From assembly GCA_049583635.1 (NCBI GenBank), contig JBAUWF010000102.1, positions 53,789 through 117,788 on the forward strand: a stretch of DNA of 64,000 nt, read 5' to 3'. Under the pieces are notes generated by a model, which worked only from the letters and a program-made list of their open reading frames with translations, was not told the origin of the DNA and ran no database searches. The position numbers and the translations under genes were made by a program. This stretch comes from Dokdonella_A sp049583635. GTDB taxonomy: Bacteria > Pseudomonadota > Gammaproteobacteria > Xanthomonadales > Rhodanobacteraceae. Below, one piece after another: positions 42,971 through 52,437 of this stretch; within the stretch, counting starts at the first letter, position 1; every line of letters starts with the position of its first letter.

Positions 42971-45900
42971 CTACGGCAAATCGCGCGCGACGCCCGAACC
43001 CTCGAAATGGATTTGCGCGAGCGTCGGAACCTTGATTGCGGGTTTGCCGGCTGCGGTGAGCTTGGTATTGAGGGTAGCGAGATCGCCATCGCGCAGCGCG
43101 TGCCAGCGATCAAGTGACTGCGCGAGCTTTGCGGTGTAGTCGGCATAGACCGCGCGTTGTGGTGCGGTTGGCGCGCGGTCGGTGGTTTCGACATCGGTCG
43201 CGAGCGAAGCGAGTACCGCGCTGATCGCGGGCACGCTCGTGGTGTGCTGGCCATCGCCCTCGACCAGCGACGTGGTCGCCTTCATCAGAGCGTCGATCGA
43301 AGCGTTCAACTCCGCGGACGGCGATGCATCTGTCGGCTTGCGCAACGCGTCAAGCTGATCGCGCACGGATTTCAGTTCGCCGTAACCCTGATACGCGCGG
43401 CCGAGCGCGGCGTCGATTTCCAATCCGAACGTGGCCGCCCGCTCGACCGCGCCGGCGTCGACATCCACGCGCGGGTCCATGCGCACGGTCAATGGCGCAT
43501 GCAGGGTCTTGCCGTCGACGCTCAGCGCAATGTCGTAGGTGCCGGGTGCAACGGTCGGACCGAGCGGCATCAGCAGCGTGTCGTCGCCGTGAATCGCGGC
43601 AATGCTGTACTGATAGCTGATGACGCGTGGACGCGGATAGTTCAGATCCCAGACGAAACGGTGCGCACCCGCTTCAGTGCCGGGATGTTTCTGCGGCCGG
43701 GTCCAGTCCTTGCCGAAATAGCGATCCGCGTTGCGCCATGGCGCTTTTGCGTCGCTTGCGAAACGACGCACTAGGTTGCCGGCACTGTCGCGGATTTCGA
43801 GCACGACCGGCGTTTGCGCGGCAGACGGCAGTACGTAGTCGATGATCGCACCGGCAGGCGGATTCTCGCCGAGCGGCGTTTCCGGCGGCAACGGCGTGTC
43901 GCGGTTTTCACTGCGACGCAGGCGGTATGAATCAGCCGGTTTGAACAGGAATGCGCCAGCCTGCGCGTGCGCCTGAGACATCTGGCGCAGTGGCGCAAGA
44001 TCGTCCAGTACCCAGATCGCACGGCCTTGCGTCGCGACGATCAGGTCGTCGTCGTGCACGAGCAGATCGCGCACCCAGGCGGTCGGCAGATTGCGTTGCA
44101 GCGGCTGCCAGTCATCGCCATCGTCAAAGGAAACGTAGACGCCCTGGTCGGTACCAGCGAACAGCAAACCCCGGGTTGTCGTATCGGTGCGCATGACGCT
44201 GGTGAACTGATTGCCCGGCAGGCCGTTGTCGATGCGGGTCCAGTGCGCGCCGAAATCGTGTGTGCGATAAAGCTGCGGCGCGAAACGGTTCTGCCGGTGT
44301 GTGTCGACCGCGACGTAGGCGCTCGCGTCATCCAGTGCGGAGGCATCGACCGTGCTGATCTTGGCCCAGGCCGGCACCCCTTGCGGCGTGACATCGTTCC
44401 ACGTCGCACCGCCATCGCGCGTCATTCGGACCTTGCCGTCGTCGGTGCCGACCCAGAGGATGTCGTTGCTGCGCGGTGACGGCGCGATCGTGTAGATCAC
44501 ACCGAACCCGCAGTCGAGTGCAAGCTTTGCCGATACTCCGGCATCGCAGTGTTTGGCATTCTTTTTTGCGGCCGAAAGATCCGGACTGATCGCCTTCCAG
44601 CTCGCACCGCGATCGAGCGAACGGAACAATACCTGCGCGCCTTGATACAGCGGATACGGTTTCACTTGCGACACCGCGATCGGCGTGATCCAGGTGTAGC
44701 GGTATTTCACGGTGTTCGGTCGCGCGCCGTAGGTCACGACCGGCCACGGCGAAACGTTCTGCACTTCGCCGGTCACGGCGTTCCAGCGCGACAGGCGTCC
44801 GCCGAGACCGGAACCGTAGACGATATTCGGATCGGCCGGATCGGGAATCTCGTCGTCGCGTTCGTCGGCGCCGACCGGATGCCAGTCGCGGAAACTGATC
44901 GCGCCGTAGTCGCTGCGGCTTGCGATTGCAACCGTGCCGTTGTCCTGCTGACCGGCATAGATCCAGTAAGGAAAGCGGGTGTCGGCGGCAAGGTGGTAAA
45001 GCTGGCCGGTCGGCTGGTTGTACCAGCTCGACCAGGTGCGTCCGGAATCAACGCTGACGGCGGCGCCCTGATCGCTCGACGCGATCATGTGATCCGGGCG
45101 CTCGGGATTGATCCACAGATGATGGTAATCATCGCCACCCGGCGAGCCGCGAAACACGGTCCAGGTCTTGCCGCCGTCGTCCGATCGACGGATCGATTGA
45201 CCCATCGCATAGAGTCGATCGCGATCGGTCGGGTCGACGGTGACACGGCTGAAGTAGTCGTTTTCGAGCCAGGATTCCGAACTGACGCGTGCCCAGTGGG
45301 AACCACCGTCGTCGGAACGATACAGGCCACCGGCGTTCTGCGAATTCGCATGCGGCACATTGCCGCTGTTCGGTGCGGCATCGACCACCGCGTAGACGCG
45401 CCCGCCGGTGGTCGCTGCAAGACCGATGCGTCCGAGCGTGGCGTCGGGCCAGCCACCGCCGCGCAAACGTCGCCAGGTCACGCCATCGTCGGTGGATTTG
45501 TAGACGCCACTGCCGGGGCCCTGGTTGGGTTGGAAGTATGACAACCACGGGTAGTTGCGCACCTGCCATGCCGCGGCGTAGATCGTGCCGGTGTCATCCG
45601 GCGCTCTGGCAAGATCGACCGTGCCGGTATCGACGTCGATCCTGAGAGTCTGCTGCCAGGTCCTGCCACCATCGCTCGAGCGGAACACACCACGTTCGGG
45701 ATTCGGGCCGAAGTAGTGACCGAGCGCCGCAACCAAAACAGTATCCACATTGCTGGGATCGATCAGGATCGCGCCAATATGTCGCGTCTGTGCGAGACCG
45801 AGCGATTGCCAGGTCCTGCCGCCATCAGTGGATTTGTACACGCCGTTACCGGCTGCCACGTCGTAGCGCGCGGCGACCTGGCCGGTACCAACGTAGATCG

Positions 45901-46204
45901 TCTGTGGCGCCGATGGCGCGACGGCGAGCGCGCCGATCGAACTCGCCGGCTCGTCATCAAACAGCGAGGCCCAGGTGCGCCCCGCATCTTCGGTCTTCCA
46001 GACACCGCCGCCCGCGGCACCGAAATAGAACGTATCCGGCTGGCCCGGCACCCCACTGCCGATCGTCGCCCAACCCGCGCGATGCGGCCCGACCAGGCGC
46101 CAATGCATGCCGGCGAGCATGGAATCGGGGGCCGGTCCCGACGCAGCGAGTACCAGCAGCGGGGCGACAAGGCAGGCAAGTGCAATGAACAGTCGAACGA
46201 TCAT
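42971..46204 (-). CDS. Large exported BNR/sortilin-like beta-propeller protein
   Basis: 1077 residues from the ATG at 46204 (MIVRLFIALACLVAPLLVLA), a clear signal peptide ending near AASGPAPDS. The first ~700 residues hold many Asp-box/BNR motifs such as TEDAGRTWASL, STDGGRTWQSL, SSDGGRTWQQT, RTHDFGAHWTRID and SFDDGDDWQPL, as in VPS10/sortilin-type propellers and xyloglucanase-like glycosidases. A C-terminal beta domain (about 850-960) and helical tail follow. No catalytic acid can be assigned, so hydrolase activity is not proven. Widespread in Xanthomonadales and usually annotated as a glycosyl hydrolase or WD40/YVTN/BNR repeat protein. Confidence 0.82.
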   Translation of the reverse strand: MIVRLFIALACLVAPLLVLAASGPAPDSMLAGMHWRLVGPHRAGWATIGSGVPGQPDTFYFGAAGGGVWKTEDAGRTWASLFDDEPASSIGALAVAPSAPQTIYVGTGQVAARYDVAAGNGVYKSTDGGRTWQSLGLAQTRHIGAILIDPSNVDTVLVAALGHYFGPNPERGVFRSSDGGRTWQQTLRIDVDTGTVDLARAPDDTGTIYAAAWQVRNYPWLSYFQPNQGPGSGVYKSTDDGVTWRRLRGGGWPDATLGRIGLAATTGGRVYAVVDAAPNSGNVPHANSQNAGGLYRSDDGGSHWARVSSESWLENDYFSRVTVDPTDRDRLYAMGQSIRRSDDGGKTWTVFRGSPGGDDYHHLWINPERPDHMIASSDQGAAVSVDSGRTWSSWYNQPTGQLYHLAADTRFPYWIYAGQQDNGTVAIASRSDYGAISFRDWHPVGADERDDEIPDPADPNIVYGSGLGGRLSRWNAVTGEVQNVSPWPVVTYGARPNTVKYRYTWITPIAVSQVKPYPLYQGAQVLFRSLDRGASWKAISPDLSAAKKNAKHCDAGVSAKLALDCGFGVIYTIAPSPRSNDILWVGTDDGKVRMTRDGGATWNDVTPQGVPAWAKISTVDASALDDASAYVAVDTHRQNRFAPQLYRTHDFGAHWTRIDNGLPGNQFTSVMRTDTTTRGLLFAGTDQGVYVSFDDGDDWQPLQRNLPTAWVRDLLVHDDDLIVATQGRAIWVLDDLAPLRQMSQAHAQAGAFLFKPADSYRLRRSENRDTPLPPETPLGENPPAGAIIDYVLPSAAQTPVVLEIRDSAGNLVRRFASDAKAPWRNADRYFGKDWTRPQKHPGTEAGAHRFVWDLNYPRPRVISYQYSIAAIHGDDTLLMPLGPTVAPGTYDIALSVDGKTLHAPLTVRMDPRVDVDAGAVERAATFGLEIDAALGRAYQGYGELKSVRDQLDALRKPTDASPSAELNASIDALMKATTSLVEGDGQHTTSVPAISAVLASLATDVETTDRAPTAPQRAVYADYTAKLAQSLDRWHALRDGDLATLNTKLTAAGKPAIKVPTLAQIHFEGSGVARDLP

Positions 46205-46335
46205 GGAGATTCCCGAAACCAGGCGAGAAAAAATGCGGTGGATGCGGTCGCTACCGGAATGGACGACCTGCCGATTGGAAACAGGCAAACTCCAAAGATA
46301 CCCGAGACCTCGACGCAAGGACACATGCTAAGGTC

Positions 46336-47037
46336 ATGGACGTGAATTCTGCGACTGCTGCCGATACCCGACCGATCCTGATTGCCTGGAGCGGCGGCAA
46401 GGATTGCCTGATGGCGCTGGAACGGCTCGTCGCCGACCCGGCCTGGAAAGTGGTCGGGCTGCTCACCACGTTTACACGCAGGTTCGACCGCGTGGCGATG
46501 CACGGCATCCGCCGCGACGTATTGCATGCACAAGCCGATGCGTTGGGATTGCCCCTGATCGAATCCGAACTCGACTGGCCGTCCTCGAACGACGATTACG
46601 AAACGGTGTTTGCCGCAGCACTGGAACACGCCCGCGAAACGACTTCCATGCTCGCCCATGTCGCTTTCGGTGATTTGTTTCTGGGTGATGTCCGGGTGTG
46701 GCGCGAGGCGCTTCTCGCGCGCCTTGGCTGGTGCGGCGTGTTTCCGTTGTGGGACGAGCCGACATCCGGGCTCGCGCAGCGATTCCTCGCGCGCGGTCAT
46801 CGCGCGCTGCTGACCTGTGTGGACACGACGCAACTCGATGCCGCATTCAGCGGACGTGCGTTTGACGCGGCGTTGCTCGATGAATTGCCGGCGAATGTCG
46901 ATCGCTGCGGAGAGAATGGCGAGTTCCATACTCTCTGTCACGCTGGCCCGTTGTTCCGCCAATCGCTGCAACTGGTGCGCGGTGACAGCGTGTTGCGCGA
47001 CGGGCGCTTCGCGTTCACCGATTTCGCGTTGCGCTGA
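46336..47037 (+). CDS. PP-loop ATP pyrophosphatase, Dph6/diphthine ammonia ligase-like
   Basis: 233 residues. The PP-loop ATP-binding motif AWSGGKDC lies near residues 18-25, followed by conserved AMHGIR and a GDLFLGDVRVWREALL stretch, then the GENGEFHTLCHAGPLF motif typical of the adenine nucleotide alpha hydrolase/DUF71 group. Eukaryotic members amidate diphthine; bacterial ones have no settled substrate. It is divergent from the BNR protein gene (131-base spacer) and convergent with the DAHP synthase gene (six bases apart). Confidence 0.82.
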   Translation: MDVNSATAADTRPILIAWSGGKDCLMALERLVADPAWKVVGLLTTFTRRFDRVAMHGIRRDVLHAQADALGLPLIESELDWPSSNDDYETVFAAALEHARETTSMLAHVAFGDLFLGDVRVWREALLARLGWCGVFPLWDEPTSGLAQRFLARGHRALLTCVDTTQLDAAFSGRAFDAALLDELPANVDRCGENGEFHTLCHAGPLFRQSLQLVRGDSVLRDGRFAFTDFALR

Positions 47038-47043
47038 CGCCGG

Positions 47044-48435
47044 CTAGCTTGCGGGAACGACAGAACCACCGCGCTTGCGCACGATCAACATCGCAAGCTC
47101 GAGCGATTGCTCGTAGTTCAGGCGCGGATCGACTGTCGACTTGTAGGCGCGCGAAAGGTCGGACTCGTGCAGATCGCGCGCGCCGCCGAGGCACTCGGTG
47201 ACGTTCTCGCCAGTCAGTTCCAGGTGCACACCGCCAAGGCGCGTTCCGCACGCGCTGTGCACATCGAATGCGCACTCGAGTTCATCGCGGATATTGCCGA
47301 AGCGCCGGGTCTTTATGCCGGCCGCTGTCTGTTCGGTGTTGCCATGCATCGGGTCGCAGCACCAGAGCACATTGCAACCGGCCGCTTTCACGGCGTTGAG
47401 CAACGGCGGCAGATGGGTTTCGATGCCGGCCGCGCCCATCCGGTGCACCAGCGTGAGACGACCGGGTTCATTGTCGGAATTCAATGTGCCGATCAGCCGC
47501 AGCAAGGTTGCGGGACGCATCGAGGGCCCGATCTTAACTGCGACCGGATTGCGGATTCCGCGGCAATATTCAACGTGCGCAGCGTCTACCGCCGCCGTGC
47601 GCATGCCAATCCACGGAAAGTGCGTGGCCAGATTGAACCAGCCCCACTGACGCGGAACCTGGCGCGTCAGCGCCTGTTCGTAGTGCAATACCAGCGCCTC
47701 GTGCGAGGTGTAGAACTCGACCCGCTCGAAGTTGCCGATGCGCACGCCGACCAGCGTCTCCATGAAACGCACCGAATCGCCGATCGCCGCGACCATGCGC
47801 CGGTATTCATCCTGCAGCGGTGCGTGTTCGACCCAGGCCAGATCCCAGAGCTCGGGGTGGTGCAGGTCGGCAAAACCACCGTCAACAAGGGCGCGCACGA
47901 AATTCATCGTCATGGCTGAACGCGCGTGACCCTGGAGCAGCCGTTGCGGGTCCGCGCGACGTGCCAGCGTGGTGAATTCGGGCGCATTGACCAAATCGCC
48001 GCGATAGGACGGCAACGCCACGCCGTCGCGCCACTCGACGTCGGCCGATCGCGGCTTGGCGTACTGCCCGGCAAACCGTCCCACGCGCACCACCGGCAAC
48101 TTGAGCCCGTGTACCAGCACGAGGCTCATCTGCAGCATGACCTTCAGACGATTGGAGATCAGCGGCGAGGAACAATCCGAGAAGCTTTCAGCGCAATCAC
48201 CACCTTGCAGCAGGAAGCGGCGGCCTTCGGCGGCATCGGCCAGCAAACGCTTGAGCGCGATGATTTCCCATGATGTGACGATCGGCGGCAGTTCGCGCAG
48301 TTGCGCGAGCGCACTATCGAGTTCCGCCGCATCGGAATAGACGGGTTGTTGCGTATGCGGTCGCGACTGCCACGACGCCGGATGCCAGTCGTCGACGGCT
48401 GGTACGGGCACGATTGCGGGTCGAGTCGTTTTCAT
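47044..48435 (-). CDS. Class II 3-deoxy-7-phosphoheptulonate (DAHP) synthase
   Basis: 463 residues from the ATG at 48435 (MKTTRPAIVPVPAVDDWHPA). First step of the shikimate pathway: phosphoenolpyruvate plus erythrose 4-phosphate gives DAHP. Class II (plant/AroA-II) features are the QGGDCAESF motif with the metal-binding Cys, RVGRFAGQYAKPRS, KIGPSMRPATLLRLIGTLN, the CDPMHGNTEQT metal/substrate segment and GGVHLELTGENVTECLGG near the end. Xanthomonadales typically use this class. Confidence 0.93.
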   Translation of the reverse strand: MKTTRPAIVPVPAVDDWHPASWQSRPHTQQPVYSDAAELDSALAQLRELPPIVTSWEIIALKRLLADAAEGRRFLLQGGDCAESFSDCSSPLISNRLKVMLQMSLVLVHGLKLPVVRVGRFAGQYAKPRSADVEWRDGVALPSYRGDLVNAPEFTTLARRADPQRLLQGHARSAMTMNFVRALVDGGFADLHHPELWDLAWVEHAPLQDEYRRMVAAIGDSVRFMETLVGVRIGNFERVEFYTSHEALVLHYEQALTRQVPRQWGWFNLATHFPWIGMRTAAVDAAHVEYCRGIRNPVAVKIGPSMRPATLLRLIGTLNSDNEPGRLTLVHRMGAAGIETHLPPLLNAVKAAGCNVLWCCDPMHGNTEQTAAGIKTRRFGNIRDELECAFDVHSACGTRLGGVHLELTGENVTECLGGARDLHESDLSRAYKSTVDPRLNYEQSLELAMLIVRKRGGSVVPAS

Positions 48436-48549
48436 GTTCGGGTTGCTGCGATGCGCCGGCCATGATGCCACATGCGACCCGGGCGGCGGTCACGACCGCT
48501 TCAACGTGCACCGGATGGCATCGACTGGACGCTTGCCGACACGATCGCG

Positions 48550-49059
48550 TCAAGCACGGGCGCGAAACCCACTCCACAGCGCCCAAACGCCGAGTATCGC
48601 AAACCAGATCAACGCCCATGCCGGCATGGCCAGTCCTAGAAACTGCCAGTTCACGACCGCACATTCGCCGGACCCCGTAAACACCATCTTGAGCGTCTTC
48701 GAAAGCGGGAACGCATCGAGCATGTAGGCTAGCCCGGGGCCGCAATCGGGAACCTTGTCGGGTGGAAGCGACTGCAGCCACAGATGACGAGCGGCGATCG
48801 CGATGCCGGCTGCGGCGAGAAGCAGCGCCAGGACCGCGTAAACCCGGCGACCAACCGCGGCACGCGGTCCATGTGCCGCTCCGATCGCAAGCACGATGCC
48901 CAGTGCGACGAATGCGACACGCTGCAGGCTGCACAGCGGGCACGGTGCGATGCCTGCGTGGTATTGCTCGAACAGCGCATAACCAAGCAATGTCGCGCAA
49001 ACCAAAAAGCCGGTGAAGAATTGCGCGCGGAACGGCCACGCCAGGGGGTTTGCACTCAT
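48550..49059 (-). CDS. dsbB: Disulfide bond formation protein B
   Basis: 169 residues from the ATG at 49059. Four membrane segments; the first periplasmic loop holds the CPLC active-site pair and the second holds the Cys in VPDCGPGLAYML and the Cys in SGECAVVNW. DsbB reoxidises DsbA and passes electrons to quinones. The membrane part TGFLVCATLLGYALFEQ and the GLAMPAWALIWFAILG end fit the family. It is relevant to the cysteine-bearing family B proteins, although no direct link is shown. Confidence 0.93.
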   Translation of the reverse strand: MSANPLAWPFRAQFFTGFLVCATLLGYALFEQYHAGIAPCPLCSLQRVAFVALGIVLAIGAAHGPRAAVGRRVYAVLALLLAAAGIAIAARHLWLQSLPPDKVPDCGPGLAYMLDAFPLSKTLKMVFTGSGECAVVNWQFLGLAMPAWALIWFAILGVWALWSGFRARA

Positions 49060-49186
49060 CGCTTCCAACTCCGCAGCCAAGCAGGATCGCAATACGCGAC
49101 CGCTCGTTCATGATGCCCGCAACGGACCGGATGTCGCAAACGCAGACCGCCCTCTGCGCGATGCAAGCTCCACCAAGCCATATGGC

Positions 49187-49570
49187 TCAGTCGGCGGCTT
49201 CAGCATCCGCGCGCGGGCGATCGACCAATTCCACATAGGCCATCGGCGCGCTGTCCCCCACCCGAAAACCGCACTTGAGAATGCGCAGGTAGCCCCCGTT
49301 GCGCTCGCGATAGCGCGGGCCGATTTCGACAAACAGCTTGCCTACGGCCTGCTTGTCGCGCAACCGGGAGAAGGCCAAACGGCGATTGGCTACGCCATCG
49401 GTCTTGCCGAGCGTGATCAACGGCTCGGCCACGCGGCGCAGCTCCTTGGCCTTCGGCAACGTGGTGCGGATCAACTCGTGCTTGATCAGCGAGGCAGCCA
49501 TGTTGCGGAACATCGCGTGGCGATGGCTGCTGGTTCGGTTGAACTTGCGACCGGACTTCAAATGACGCAT
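49187..49570 (-). CDS. rplQ: 50S ribosomal protein L17
   Basis: 127 residues starting MRHLKSGRKFNRTSSHRHAM, the standard L17 N-terminus, with GGYLRILKCGFRVGDSAPMA near the end. Last gene of the alpha operon, downstream of rpoA. Confidence 0.98.
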   Translation of the reverse strand: MRHLKSGRKFNRTSSHRHAMFRNMAASLIKHELIRTTLPKAKELRRVAEPLITLGKTDGVANRRLAFSRLRDKQAVGKLFVEIGPRYRERNGGYLRILKCGFRVGDSAPMAYVELVDRPRADAEAAD

Positions 49571-49623
49571 GGCTTGGATCCCGAATTCTGAGCCGTCATC
49601 GAAGCCGGCCTTTCGTGAGGAGT

Positions 49624-49641
49624 GCAGCCGTGGACGGCTGC
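49624..49641. other. Perfect hairpin in the rpoA-rplQ spacer
   Basis: Seven-base stem GCAGCCG/CGGCTGC with a four-base loop (TCCA on the transcribed - strand). Confidence 0.6.
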
Positions 49642-49653
49642 TTCTTGATCTTC

Positions 49654-49671
49654 GCGATCACGGATGATCGC
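49654..49671. other. Second perfect hairpin in the rpoA-rplQ spacer
   Basis: Seven-base stem GCGATCA/TGATCGC. On the - strand the loop is TCCG, a UNCG-type tetraloop sequence, in an RNA that would form a very stable hairpin right after rpoA. Confidence 0.6.
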
Positions 49672-49683
49672 AAAAGCAAACCA

Positions 49684-50682
49684 TCAACCGAGCTGCATAC
49701 CGTGCGCGAGACCCGGCGGCGGCCAGCTCTCCAGTTTCATGCCGAGCGTCAACCCACGCTGCCCCAGCACATCCTTGATTTCGGTGAGCGATTTCTTGCC
49801 GAGGTTCGGCGTCTTCAGCAGCTCGACCTCGGTCTTCTGCACCAGGTCGCCGATGTAATAGATGCTTTCAGCCTTGAGACAATTGGCTGATCGGACGGTC
49901 AGTTCCAGATCGTCGATCGGCCGCACCAGGATCGGATCGACGCCGTTCTTTTCGGTTGCGGTGCCCTCGCTTTCGCGGCGCGTGAAATCGCCGAATACGG
50001 TGATCTGATCCTGCAGGATCTCGGCCGCCTTGCGTACTGCGTCTTCGGCTTCGATCGCGCCGTTGGTTTCCACATCGAGCACCAGCTTGTCCAGATCGGT
50101 GCGCTGCTCGAGACGGGCGCTGTCGACATGGTAGGCGACGCGGCGAACCGGGCAGAACGAGGCGTCGAGCTGCAAGCGGCCGATCGGGCGTGCTTCCTCG
50201 TCCGGCAGGCGTCGCGCGGTAGCCGGCTGGTAGCCGACGCCTCGCACGATCTTGAGCCGCATGTTTAGAGCAACATCCTTGGTCAGATGACAGAGCACAT
50301 GATCAGGATTAATGATCTCGACCGAATGATCCACCGTGATGTCACCCGCGGTCACCACGCCCTTGCCCTTCTTGTTGAGAACCAGGGTGGTTTCATCGTG
50401 GCCGTGCATGCGGATCGCGACATCCTTGAGGTTCAGGAGAACCTCGATGACATCCTCCTGCAGACCCTCGAGTGTCGTGTATTCGTGCAGCACACCATCG
50501 ATCTCGACTTCAACGATGGCGCAGCCGGGAATGGAGGAAAGCAGCACGCGCCTGAGAGCGTTGCCGAGCGTGTGACCGAAGCCGCGCTCCATCGGTTCGA
50601 CCACAACCTTGGCGCGATTGGGACTGGTACGCTCGACTTGAAGGCCGCGTGGACGCAGCACATTGGTTGACGATGCCGCCAT
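49684..50682 (-). CDS. rpoA: RNA polymerase alpha subunit
   Basis: 332 residues from the ATG at 50682 (MAASSTNVLRPRGLQVERTS). N-terminal assembly domain with RGFGHTLGNALRRVLLSSIP and C-terminal DNA-binding domain with SANCLKAESIYYIGDLVQKT and TPNLGKKSLTEIKDVL. Slightly longer at the N-terminus than E. coli RpoA. In the alpha operon between rpsD and rplQ. Confidence 0.98.
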   Translation of the reverse strand: MAASSTNVLRPRGLQVERTSPNRAKVVVEPMERGFGHTLGNALRRVLLSSIPGCAIVEVEIDGVLHEYTTLEGLQEDVIEVLLNLKDVAIRMHGHDETTLVLNKKGKGVVTAGDITVDHSVEIINPDHVLCHLTKDVALNMRLKIVRGVGYQPATARRLPDEEARPIGRLQLDASFCPVRRVAYHVDSARLEQRTDLDKLVLDVETNGAIEAEDAVRKAAEILQDQITVFGDFTRRESEGTATEKNGVDPILVRPIDDLELTVRSANCLKAESIYYIGDLVQKTEVELLKTPNLGKKSLTEIKDVLGQRGLTLGMKLESWPPPGLAHGMQLG

Positions 50683-50700
50683 ATAAAGGTCTCCAGATCG

Positions 50701-50718
50701 AAAATCCTCGCGGATTTT
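50701..50718. other. Perfect hairpin in the rpsD-rpoA spacer
   Basis: Seven-base stem AAAATCC/GGATTTT. On the - strand the loop is GCGA, a GNRA-type tetraloop. It lies about 18 bases upstream of the rpoA start. Confidence 0.6.
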
Positions 50719-50738
50719 CTTGCAGAAACGATGAAAAA

Positions 50739-50754
50739 GCCTTCGCCGGAAGGC
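50739..50754. other. Perfect hairpin immediately after rpsD
   Basis: Six-base stem GCCTTC/GAAGGC with a four-base loop (CGGC on the - strand), two bases after the rpsD stop. Confidence 0.6.
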
Positions 50755-50756
50755 CC

Positions 50757-51386
50757 TTACTTCGAATAAAGCTCGATGATCAGGCTTTCGTTGATATCCG
50801 ACGGAAGATCGGCACGCTCTGGCAGTGACTTGAGAATGCCAGTGAACTTGTTCGGGTCGACCTCGATCCACAGCGGTACCAGGTCCATTTCCTGCGCGAC
50901 CGTCATTGCTTCCTTGGTACGCAGATGATTACTCGCGCGTTCGGTCAGCGTGACTTCGTCTCCGGGCTTGACCTGGAACGACGGCAGATTGACTTTCCTG
51001 CCGTTGACCGTGACCGCGGCGTGCGAAACCATCTGGCGCGCCTGCGCGCGCGTCACCGCAAAGCCCATCCGGTAAACAATATTGTCGAGTCTGCCTTCGA
51101 GCATACGCAACAGGTTTTCACCCGTATTGCCTTTCTGTCCCGTGGCCTTGTGGTAATAGCTGCGAAACTGGCGCTCAAGCAACCCGTAAATGCGCTTTAC
51201 CTTCTGCTTCTCGCGCAACTGCACACCATAGTCGGAGAGTCTTCCGCGCCGCGTGCCGACGCCATGCTGGCCGGGCTTCTGCTCCAGCTTGCACTTCGAA
51301 TCGAGTGCGCGTGCGGGGCTCTTGAGACTCAGGTCGGCACCTTCGCGGCGCGCCAGCTTGCAGGTGGGTCCGATGTAACGAGCCAT
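50757..51386 (-). CDS. rpsD: 30S ribosomal protein S4
   Basis: 209 residues, MARYIGPTCKLARREGADLS start and the S4 RNA-binding domain RLDNIVYRMGFAVTRAQARQ. Primary 16S rRNA binder and, in many gammaproteobacteria, translational repressor of the alpha operon. Confidence 0.98.
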   Translation of the reverse strand: MARYIGPTCKLARREGADLSLKSPARALDSKCKLEQKPGQHGVGTRRGRLSDYGVQLREKQKVKRIYGLLERQFRSYYHKATGQKGNTGENLLRMLEGRLDNIVYRMGFAVTRAQARQMVSHAAVTVNGRKVNLPSFQVKPGDEVTLTERASNHLRTKEAMTVAQEMDLVPLWIEVDPNKFTGILKSLPERADLPSDINESLIIELYSK

Positions 51387-51462
51387 TGTTCGAATTCTCT
51401 CTTTCAAAAGGCCGGCTGGTGATGGCCGGTTTTTTGATTCTCGCGGCCAGTGACGATCGCAA

Positions 51463-51855
51463 TCACACGCGCCGTTTCTTCGGTGGACGACACCCATTGT
51501 GCGGAATCGGCGTCACATCGATGATGTTGGTCACCTTGAAGCCGACGTTATTGAGCGAGCGCACGGTCGACTCGCGTCCCGGACCGGGGCCCTTGATGCG
51601 GACCTCGACGGTCTTGACGCCGTAGTCGGACGCCGCCCGCGCAGCTTTTTCGGCCGCGACCTGTGCTGCAAACGGCGTGGATTTGCGCGACCCACGAAAA
51701 CCCGCACCACCGGCGGTCGCCCACGACAAGGCGTTGCCCTGCCGATCGGTAACCGTCACCACCGTGTTGTTAAACGATGCCTGCACATGGACGATCGCAT
51801 CCGTCACCACACGCTTGGTCTTTTTCTTGGTCTTGGCTGTGACCGGTTTGTTCAT
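51463..51855 (-). CDS. rpsK: 30S ribosomal protein S11
   Basis: 130 residues; HVQASFNNTVVTVTDRQGNA and the terminal DVTPIPHNGCRPPKKRRV are diagnostic. Platform protein of the 30S subunit, followed by rpsD. Confidence 0.98.
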   Translation of the reverse strand: MNKPVTAKTKKKTKRVVTDAIVHVQASFNNTVVTVTDRQGNALSWATAGGAGFRGSRKSTPFAAQVAAEKAARAASDYGVKTVEVRIKGPGPGRESTVRSLNNVGFKVTNIIDVTPIPHNGCRPPKKRRV

Positions 51856-51973
51856 GAGAGGTCCAGATTGACTATTGCAGACGATGGGGCCGTGCCAGCA
51901 CGGCCCACAGTTGACGGGATGCGCCGGGCAGCACAACCAAATAAGGCGCCAGGAACGATACTCAACCCGTCTC

Positions 51974-52330
51974 CTACCTCTTGATCGCCCGACGTGGCCC
52001 CTTGCGGGTCCGGGCATTGGTGCGGGTACGCTGCCCCCGCACCGGCAGGCCACGGCGATGGCGCAGGCCGCGATAGGTGCCAAGGTCGATCAGGCGCTTG
52101 ACCGCCATACCGACTTCACGGCGCAGATCGCCCTCGATCGTCGCCTTGCCGATCTCGTGACGCAGTTTCTCGACTTCGGCCTCGGTCAGTTCCTTGATCT
52201 TGGTCGCCGGGTTCACGCCCGCATCGGCGCACACCTTTTTCGACCGCGAACGACCGATGCCATAGATATTTTGCAGACCGATCCAGGCGTGTTTCTGGAC
52301 CGGCAGATTGACACCCGCAATGCGCGCCAT
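51974..52330 (-). CDS. rpsM: 30S ribosomal protein S13
   Basis: 118 residues, MARIAGVNLPVQKHAWIGLQ start and RGLPVRGQRTRTNARTRKGP end. First gene of the alpha operon here. The 107-base spacer to secY is too short to hold rpmJ with its own control region, and no L36 sequence is present. Confidence 0.98.
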   Translation of the reverse strand: MARIAGVNLPVQKHAWIGLQNIYGIGRSRSKKVCADAGVNPATKIKELTEAEVEKLRHEIGKATIEGDLRREVGMAVKRLIDLGTYRGLRHRRGLPVRGQRTRTNARTRKGPRRAIKR

Positions 52331-52437
52331 ATCTGGTTGTTCTCCGATGTGCTGGAAGCGAAGTGAACTGGTTATTCTATCCGGTATTTGCTGCGCTGGG
52401 AACCCTTCCAGGCGTAGTTTGCAACGCTTGTGTCGCC

